Source: Fusarium oxysporum f. sp. lycopersici 4287 (lineage: Eukaryota > Ascomycota > Sordariomycetes > Hypocreales > Nectriaceae). From it: 64,000 nucleotides of DNA. The stretch spans positions 5,040,485 through 5,104,484 of the forward strand of contig NC_030987.1 of the NCBI RefSeq assembly GCF_000149955.1, given 5' to 3'. A program made the position numbers and the translations under genes. Below are positions 56,507 to 64,000 of the stretch, one piece after another (position 1 is the stretch's first letter; each line of letters opens with the position of its first letter). Below the pieces are notes generated by a model. It was not told the origin of the DNA. It saw nothing but the letters and a program-made list of their open reading frames with translations, and searched no databases.

Positions 56507-57774
56507 CAGTGGGGTGCAAAAAGTATTCGCATCCCTAGCTGTGGGCCCACCTTACGTAGCCCGATTTGGACCGCGTTCTCAACGCTGCTTTTGCAGGTCA
56601 CTCTCTTGCTTGTAATAACACCATAACGATGCCTCGAGGCAAGGAATTATCGCCATCTTTATGGTCTCACATTTGCGAATTATGGCGTGCTGGTTATAGC
56701 TAGAGACATCTTTATTATAGGTTTCTAGAAATCTTAAAATTAATAATCTGGTTGACTGTTAAACACGAAGAAAAACGCGGCTCTAATAACTGCACTTTGC
56801 CTCGCCCCAGTGCGCCTCAAAAGCTCATAGAAGAGCAGCGCGATTAGATATATAATACTATTACAATAGATCTACACATAATAATAAGAGATTTACTTAA
56901 TTCTGTTGATAATGCTATTAAAGTGCAATCTTTATGATATCTTCTATGTAAGATAAATAAGAGGAAATGGATATAGAAAAAGTGCATAGCCCTAATGCAT
57001 TATAGGCTTGCAAAAGGCTCGATTAGGCCATATGATATTAGGGCATTAATTGGCGAAGGGTCAAATGGAGTGACGAGTATATAGTCTGCCGCGGTCAGAC
57101 CGTAAGACCTATCTAGACCTTCCTATCGCCTCGCGAGGCCCTATGTGTATAGGATGTCAGGGAAGCTAGGAGACAAGGAGCCATATGGCAGATGTTCTGG
57201 GCTGCCTTCGGTCATGGATCTCATACGCCGTTAATGCCTCTCATCGGCAACATCAATGCCATAGGCATCTATCAGTTATATAGCTTCATCCTGCCGTGGT
57301 TCCTTCAGTCAGGCGATATCTTTATGCATAATAATGCCTCTCTGCATACGGCCCGGATCGTCAAATCCCTGCTGGAAAACCTAGGGGTCGATTGATGGCT
57401 TGGCCGCCGTATTTGCCTGATTTGAACCCTATAGAGAATCTGTGGGCGTTGATGAAGGCCGAGATCTATTGGTTACACCCAGAACTGACTTATGCAGAGG
57501 ATACAGTCGCTACACAACACGCCTTAGTCTTAGCTGCGATAGAAGCTTGGGATAACCTTAAAGAAAGGATCTTATGAAACCTCTGTGAGACAATGCCGAA
57601 CCGCGTTAACGCTGTAATTACTGCAGAAGGCTAGTATACAAAGTACTAAAGCTGTTCTAGTTGATGTTGCTAGGTTAAAAATGCAAGCTTAAAGCGGCAC
57701 CTTCAAAAATCCCTGATCCGGCTAGACCAGATACTCCTGAGCAGGGGGATACGAATACTTTTTGCACCCCACTG
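56507..57774 (+). mobile_element. Tc1/mariner-type element (1268 bp)
   Basis: The inverted ends read CAGTGGGGTGCAAAAAGTAT on both sides, followed by TCGCATCC on the left and TCGTATCC on the right. TA flanks both ends (56505-56506 and 57775-57776). Size, ends and duplication fit Tc1/mariner. Confidence 0.9.
56629..57577 (+). pseudogene. Tc1-type transposase relic
   Basis: The frame starts MPRGKELSPSLWSHICELW (helix-turn-helix part) and then has several stops and frameshifts. The end of the DDE domain is readable: IGIYQLYSFILPW, DIFMHNNASLHTARIVKSLL, and the signature PPYLPDLNPIENLWALMK. The Asp normally seen in QDNAxxH is Asn (MHNNASLH). The protein cannot be functional. Confidence 0.82.
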
Positions 57775-57776
57775 TA

Positions 57777-58146
57777 AGAATTAGCGTAAAAACCTCGAGT
57801 GGCAACCTGCGAGATCGGGGGTACGTGCCGCAATCGTTCCCAAGGCCGAGATGGTTCATTTCCCAACGCATCGTCGCATTATGCAAAGTGACACCAGGGG
57901 CACTTTGAACATGTTTTATAAAGTCACCATCATCCGGGTTGAGATCTTCCCTTTCCCCAGGGCATTGCAGTGTGAGTCTGGTCTCGAGGCAGCCGCCGGA
58001 TGAGCATGATTTGGACGGCGAGTCTTGCTCTGCTGCTCTCCAGCACTAGCATCTTTGCTATGTAAGTCATGACTAGTGCTCCCTCTTTCTCCTCCCCTCC
58101 CCTGTCGTTGATTGCCGTTTCCACTCCTACTTCTGTTCTCCCACCA
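57777..58146. other. Spacer between Tc1 and hAT elements
   Basis: No gene or RNA is recognised. The sequence is of average composition. Confidence 0.4.
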
Positions 58147-58576
58147 AGGGCTGCCGTCAGATCAGATTAACAATCAGATATATCAATCAATTCAGATCAA
58201 ATACGGTATTCTAACAGATCAATCAATTCAGACACAAGCATATATGCATCTGATAGTTATATCTGATATCTGTAGAAAAGATGGTAACTACCCTAGAACC
58301 GTCGGATCATCCTTATGTTCCGCCCCGAAATATCCCTAACATAAATATTCCGGCCCCGTAGAGTGGGGCACTTCCCCAAGAAGCAATGGTGCTAGAGGAC
58401 TGAGTTAAGCCGATTAGCTGGGTTTTGAGCCCTAGGCCACTCAGGGCTCGGTTGGAGAGCAATCTAAAGGTAGATTAATTAGTTAAGTTACCCCATTCCC
58501 TACCTCTTGCCCCAGTACGATATAGCCTTAGCCAGAGAAGCCAATATATCCCTAAATATTTAGAAATATATATTGG

Positions 58577-58834
58577 NNNNNNNNNNNNNNNNNNNNNNNN
58601 NNNNNNNNNNNNNNNNNNNNNNNNNNNNNNNNNNNNNNNNNNNNNNNNNNNNNNNNNNNNNNNNNNNNNNNNNNNNNNNNNNNNNNNNNNNNNNNNNNNN
58701 NNNNNNNNNNNNNNNNNNNNNNNNNNNNNNNNNNNNNNNNNNNNNNNNNNNNNNNNNNNNNNNNNNNNNNNNNNNNNNNNNNNNNNNNNNNNNNNNNNNN
58801 NNNNNNNNNNNNNNNNNNNNNNNNNNNNNNNNNN
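58577..58834. other. Assembly gap (258 N)
   Basis: Unknown bases lie within the left part of the hAT element. Confidence 1.
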
Positions 58835-60369
58835 TATAATATCGGAGACCGCTTTAAAGGCAGCCTTGCTAGTAGCCCTTCGTCATCGCCGCTACCACCT
58901 ACATTTTCTCGTCTTAGGTCCTGGTCTAAGGTCATTGCTAAGCAGTATAATGCAGCTTTAGCTTTGGCCTTGACTGCTGATTTATCTGTTAATAACCTTT
59001 ATAAGATTATTTAGGGCTAACGATGTTTTATTATTGCAAACCTCTTAGATAAGAGGAAAAGTAGAGGGCAGGCAAAGCTAGATTAGAAACTATAGCTAGT
59101 TCCTAGCAGAGTTAAGGAAAGATAATACGTCTAGTAGGGATATCTAGTATTACTAGCTCTGCAATAATAAGGATATACTGCGATTTTTTAATACTTAGTT
59201 AATATTATTGGCATTAGCTTACCTTTTTAAGTTTATAGTACTTCTTATTTCTAGGCTATTACTAATGGTTCTTAGAGCTTATAGGATTACTAAGACCTTT
59301 AAAGCGGGTTTATCTGGTAACTCTTTAGTTATTAATCTCTAGAGAAATACATCTAAGAAACAGCCTGCCTTTTCTTCCTTCTTTCTTCCTAGAGCAAAGA
59401 TAGCATAGATTAGAGAGCTCTCTGTTAGTTATATTATTAATTCTAATCTCCCCTTTACTGCCTTTAAGAGTACCTATCTGCAGGAGCTATTCTGTCAGCT
59501 TAACTCTGATCTTTATGCTTAGGTGCCCTAGGGTTAAACTATAACCAAGAAAGATCTAGAAGATATACTAGTTTTAAAGAAAGCAGCCATTAAGGAGGAA
59601 CTTAATAATACTATTACCTAGATATATCTTAGCTTTAACCTCTAGACCTCTCCTAATAGATTAGCTTTTATTTCTATCTTTAGTTACTTTATTAATTAGA
59701 GATACTTATATTAAAGCCGGCTGCTAGCTTTTAAGAGGCAGATTAGATCTTATGCTAGTAAGAATATCGCTTATACTATAAGGAACATAGTCTATAATTA
59801 GGGTATTAATAGTAAGCTTAGGGTCTTAATCTGTAATAATGCAGCTAGTAATAATATTTACTTATAAAACCTCTATATAACTCTTAATGCCTTAATAACT
59901 TAAGCAGATATAGAGGCATAAAGGATATAATATTTCGGTTATATTTTAAACCTTATTGCCTAAGCCTTCCTCTATGATAATAATATAGCTTCTTTTAAAC
60001 TTCAGTCTAAGTCTTATAATATATTAGAGCAGGTTAAAGAAGATATTAAATACTGGCGAGCTAATGGTCTAGTTAGGAAGCTTTATAATATTATTAAGTT
60101 AATGAGAGCCTCTCTATAACGCACTAAAGCTTTTAAAGTATATACAAAGGAGCAGGAGGAGGTAGATATATATAAGCTTATAGAAGAATTAACTGCCAAG
60201 CTCAAAGTTATATAGAATAATACTATAAGATAGAACTTAACTTATATAATAATTAAGCATGCCTTAGTTAAGTAGTCTAAGCTTAATAGCTTTATTTAGG
60301 AGTTAGGGCTAGAAGCAGATGCCTTAAAAAGGGTTCCTATGGCTAATATTCTAATATCTAATAACTAGA

Positions 60370-61473
60370 ATATCCTTAGGGAAGTTAATTATATCTTAGA
60401 ACCAGTCTATAATATGACAATAAGAACACAGGGATAGGGTATAAACAAGGGTCACAGCCGGCTCTAGGAAGTCATAACAGGAATAGAGTTTATCCTAGAA
60501 CATCTCGAAAACTAAAGGGTTCTCTACGAGGATTAAACTACTAATCTGGCCGCGGAAGAACAGTATATAACCCAGGGGGAGGAAGCTAGACCGGCCATAG
60601 GTATAATACTAATACTTTCGCGGCAACCAACAGTCAGATAAATCCGGGAGCAAGCCTTATAGCAGTTACGATTACTATTACGACTTTAAGGATACAAAAT
60701 TACACTATTGCGCCGCCGTCGCGAAATGGCTTATCTACCTGCTAGCTTATAGTTTAATAAAGATATGCTTCCTGTATATTCCCAAGAAGACTACCTGCAG
60801 GATAATACTTATTTAAGAAGTAATATTGCCAGTATAGAGGGCCAGGAGCACGCTAGTATTAGGGCAAGTATAAATAATGCTTAGATTAAGCTGAATAAGT
60901 ACTATACTCTTCGGATAGTTGCCTCTGTTTATAGCTTCTGTTATTCTGAATCCGGACCTTGGCCTCCGGTGGCTAGAGACCAGTTAGACTTCCCCAGAAT
61001 AGCTACAATGGCTTCGGGATGCAAAGGACGGCATTAAGTCTATTTAAGCGTTAGTATTCGAGAAATAATAATAATATCTCTGAGAGTGCCTTTATTACGC
61101 CCTCGTTAATGCCCTGACCTAAGCAGAGTAGGTTTAAGCAGTAGATAAAAAGCCGGCAACCTAAGCTCTCAGCAATAGGCAGTGAACTTAAACGGTATTA
61201 CAGGCTCGAACCAGAATAGTTAGATAACCCTATTCGTTAGTAGATTAACTATAGCAATGCTTTCCTACGTTTAAGTAGGTTTGCACTGGATGTTCTTGCT
61301 ATTCTGGCCATATTAACCGACTGCAAGAAGGCATTTAGTCTTGCAAAGCTTACTGTTAGCTTACAGCGATATTCTCTACTTAGATTAAGCATTAAGTTAA
61401 TCCAGCTACTGAAGAACTGGGTTAGGGGAGGATATGTTAATCTCAGAGGCCTGTACTCGAGTAACCAGGCCAA
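60370..61473 (+). pseudogene. hAT transposase fragments
   Basis: Readable blocks are REVNYILEPVYNMTIRTQG, then EVITGIEFILEHLEN (about 60380-60520), and near the end LDVLAILAILTDCKKAFSLAK followed by LIQLLKNWVRGG (about 61290-61430). These match the core and dimerisation domain of the hAT at 11854-14916 and its relatives (ILEPFYLQTMRTQGWG, EVMTGMEYLLEHLED). All blocks are separated by stops. Confidence 0.75.
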
Positions 61474-61638
61474 TTAGAATCCGACGGTAGGGTCATAAGG
61501 CCGAGGGAAGCTTCACGTGAGCTACGATATATCAGATATCAATCAATCAATCAGATCAGATCAGATTCGAATGGTGAACTATCAGTTCAGATCAGATTTG
61601 GGTCCCAATCTGATTTGATTGATCTGACGGCAGCCCTG

Positions 61639-63179
61639 TCGGCAGTTCTCGCTGTCTGAGCATTCGGGACATTGAAGCCCAGTGCTATTGTCACAACTCA
61701 TCGCGTCGTTACCTTGAGGGGCTAACTCAAGTACTGTGGACAGTTGTTAGCGGCAGTCGATAGGCATGAGTACAAGGGGCTAATGGTCACTTACCACGAC
61801 TTAACTCATCCAAGACTCTAGCACTGATACATCGAGACACACCCATGTTGATGCCCCAACTGTGAGAGGTCGGCAAGAAATTGAGAGAATATCGGCGCTC
61901 GAAATTTGGCAAGTATCGATTATTTGGGCTGATAATTCAAGCTTAAGTTGGGTAGGTTATCAGCACTGGCTTCGCAATGGCTAGATTTCGATATCGAATT
62001 GTCATAGAATCTGACACTGGAGAAAGAAAAATGAAAGATCGAATGGCTCATTGGAGAAATCTGGGGCGAGGCACATTTATGGATAGAGCTGACTTGGGTT
62101 AGATTTTGGGCAGATTCTAAATGCACCTCCTCACTGGAAAATTCATTGGTCCTTTGTTCGGGAGGAGTTAATGACCTTTCTCTACAAACGAGCTGTAAGT
62201 GGCCTTTCGCGAGTTCCTAAGCAACTCCCCCTGATTAAACATTTCAAATTACCTACTGGGCTGAGCACAGACCTTATGATGACAAAGTTATATGCCAACG
62301 TATCCGTGCACAGGTCCGTGTCCCAACCGTACTTGTTTTTGGCATGCTGGAGTCTTCGCCCATGCACGCTTACAGGGGCCCTTCCCCTGATGAGCACTAC
62401 GCCCCCCAGCCGCATTGCCCAAGAGCCACAATTTTGTTGGCAGCAATCCCTGCCACCAATGTCGTCTATGCATGCTTGGGCCAAGTCCTCGTTATTCGTG
62501 GTGTATTAGAGACGGGGAGCGAGCCCGTGACTACCTTTGATCAAGGAGTAGATTTGTCGTCGTTCAATGTATGGAGCTAACCCATCTGAATTCTTCGTCG
62601 TCCAGAGTCCCCTTATCCTTGCACCATTGTTGCTCATCAAGACTGCATGCTCTTGAGTGTCGCCGACTGCAAGCCTTGTAAGTAAGCGCTGCAGTGCCCT
62701 GTCTGCAAGTCCCGTATGTTGAAAACTGGGAATCCCCCTTATCTTCAGGTTTCAGACTGTTAGTCTGAAAGTCTTAGATGAAATCAACTAGAGATATAAA
62801 CCCGAGAAGAACTCCCATCTCAACAAGGAACAACCAAGTTTTTACAAAAATATATATAATATATAAATTTTCACCGAGCACTACTGCGCAATATAAACAA
62901 CACCGCACCCAGCTCGAGGGACAACGTTCTGGCCCTTACCAACGTCATCCCTACAAGCTCACCCGTGTGGACCCTTGCATAACGCTCACTTCCTTCACTA
63001 AGGCCATGCAATTCAGCCTGTAAATGACCACGCCATTGCCATGTGGGCCTTGGGGGCCGGGAGTCGCGTGCGCGCATAGTCTGAGCGCCCCGGTGTTTTG
63101 GGGTCGACCGACCGGAAATGGTACATCAATTGAGTGCTGAGATGACAACCCTCCACTAATTGGAGGTCAAACAACTTGT
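61639..63179. other. Unassigned region
   Basis: The region is of average composition with short open frames but none with a recognisable domain. It is AT-rich near 62840-62880. I see no RNA gene or element ends. Confidence 0.4.
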
Positions 63180-63794
63180 TTATTGGACGCATTTATTTAA
63201 ATTGAATGGCCTTTCTAGGTCAGACGAGGATACGGTGTCGTCGGAGGCAGGTCCTTTAAGTTGTCGAAGGCTGCCTTGAAGTTCGAGGTTCTCGCGCTGG
63301 AGCTCATTGTTCTCTCGTTCCAGCGCTTGTATACCCTTGCGAGCCATTTCATTGAGTTTACTATGGTTGTTTTTTGATATTCGAGAGGCAATGCGAAGCT
63401 TTCTCCGACGATTCGATGTTGTCGAAGCCGTGGGTGCCATGGATGTAAACTTTGAACTAATACTCGTGTGGCTATTATGTGAAGCAGGGCTGGGGCTAGT
63501 TACCTCAGATAGCGACGGAGTACTGGTACCAGTGCTACTACCGCTACCTTCAGAAGTGTCAGATGTATTGTGAGTCTCTTTTTTTTTCTTCGCGTTCGAG
63601 AAGTCCTTTTTTTTCTTTTTTTTTTTTTTTGGCTGTGAAGCTGGTGTTGAGCTGTTTTCTTGGGGCGCCTGGTCTAGCTCAGCCCTAGGGTTATTCGTGA
63701 GCCACGATATTGTATGCTGGACGGTATGACGAGCTCGCTGCTGTAGGCCTCCTTCTCTACATTTGCCTGGCCGTTCTTGTAAGACAATGGTTCA
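63180..63794 (-). CDS. Terminal exon of a leucine-zipper (bHLH-LZ- or bZIP-like) protein, 5' end not resolved
   Basis: The minus-strand frame is open for about 205 codons from 63794 to the stop at 63180. The only internal Met is at 63440 (86 residues from there). It reads a Gln/Arg-rich start, then a poly-Lys tract (PKKKKKKKK, KKKKE) encoded by A/T homopolymers, a Ser/Thr-rich linker, RRRKLRIASRISKNNHSK, and a clear zipper (IQALERENNELQREN, LELQGSLRQLKG). The RRKLRxASR block and the zipper resemble the flanks of the helix-loop-helix in fungal bHLH-zipper regulators, but the basic and helix-loop-helix segments between them are missing. An upstream exon may lie past 63794. A short bZIP-type nuclear protein is the alternative. 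Confidence 0.5.
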
Positions 63795-64000
63795 CTACTA
63801 ACGTACACAAAGTTCTAGGCTCTCTGTAGTCATTCGACCTTCTACTTTGCGGCTGTGTATATAGAGTCTCCCCTCGGTGCTAGCAGCACAAGATGATATG
63901 CGCTGCCATTTGCCAACTTGCCCAGTGGAACAGTTAGCTAGGCCGTGAACCAGATATATGTGGCATGTCATTTATCACATGCTTCCAACCACTATCCTGC
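63795..64000. other. Window end
   Basis: Could hold the first exon or promoter of the zipper protein. No start could be fixed. Confidence 0.3.

Larger units (their letters stand above)
58147..61638 (+). mobile_element. RIP-degraded hAT element
   Basis: The left end reads AGGGCTGCCGTCAGATCA and the right end is its inverse (TGATCTGACGGCAGCCCTG region). Subterminal ATCAATCAG/ATCAGATCAG repeats occur at both ends. No 8-bp duplication is visible. The interior is AT-rich and stop-laden. Transposase blocks can still be read near 60370-60520 and 61240-61420. An assembly gap lies at 58577-58834. Confidence 0.75.

Overview
The window comes from a filamentous ascomycete (Pezizomycotina-type) genome. 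Genes carry short introns of about 45-160 bp, there is a multidomain iterative polyketide synthase with a LaeA-like methyltransferase, a CFEM/Pth11-type receptor and F-box genes, and the mobile elements are typical fungal MULE, hAT, pogo/Fot, Tc1 and Tad-like LINE families. Many relics carry C-to-T or G-to-A stop codons and sit in AT-rich tracts. This looks like repeat-induced point mutation (RIP) or an equivalent process, inferred from base composition and stop-codon type and not computed. Two assembly gaps (14135-14578 and 58577-58834) lie inside hAT elements. I saw no tRNA, rRNA or CRISPR array.

Layout. 1-3900 is decayed repeat DNA. 4021-5583 (-) is an intact F-box protein. 5824-11078 is a roughly 300-bp foldback repeat split by a nearly intact MULE (5975-8860) and by a 5'-truncated Tad-like LINE (8931-10973), each with a readable target-site duplication. 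11854-15704 holds a decayed hAT and an internally deleted MULE. 15705-19334 is very AT-rich and contains a GPI-anchored cysteine-rich protein gene broken by one stop. 19589-21425 is a Fot/pogo element. 21664-22769 is a multi-exon pseudogene of heterochromatin protein 1 (HP1). 24106-24437 is a hAT end, 24756-25379 (-) an F-box/ankyrin gene, and 26990-29913 another decayed hAT.

30496-47831 is a candidate secondary-metabolite locus. It holds a class I methyltransferase, a highly reducing PKS (KS-AT-DH-cMT-ER-KR-ACP, 9 exons, 2476 aa, open throughout), a LaeA-like methyltransferase (4 exons) and a beta-lactamase-fold serine hydrolase/acyltransferase (6 exons). The PKS ends in ACP with no release domain, and the beta-lactamase-fold protein is related to enzymes of the LovD type that unload such PKSs, so a LovF/LovD-like pairing is a reasonable inference. 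A 759-bp internally deleted hAT with a perfect 8-bp duplication has inserted in the PKS first exon. It separates an in-frame 37-codon leader from the ATG now six bases downstream of the duplication.

47985-53000 is again decayed repeat DNA, but it surrounds a GC-rich, bacterial-looking island (about 49810-50610). This island encodes an intact SUKH-4-like immunity protein and, 41 bp upstream on the same strand, the carboxy-terminal tail of another ORF. This looks like a piece of an actinobacterial toxin-immunity operon, either transferred or mis-assembled. 53997-55834 (-) is an intact CFEM-domain Pth11-like receptor with 8 exons. 56507-57774 is a Tc1/mariner relic, 58147-61638 a decayed hAT, and 63180-63794 (-) the terminal exon of a leucine-zipper protein.
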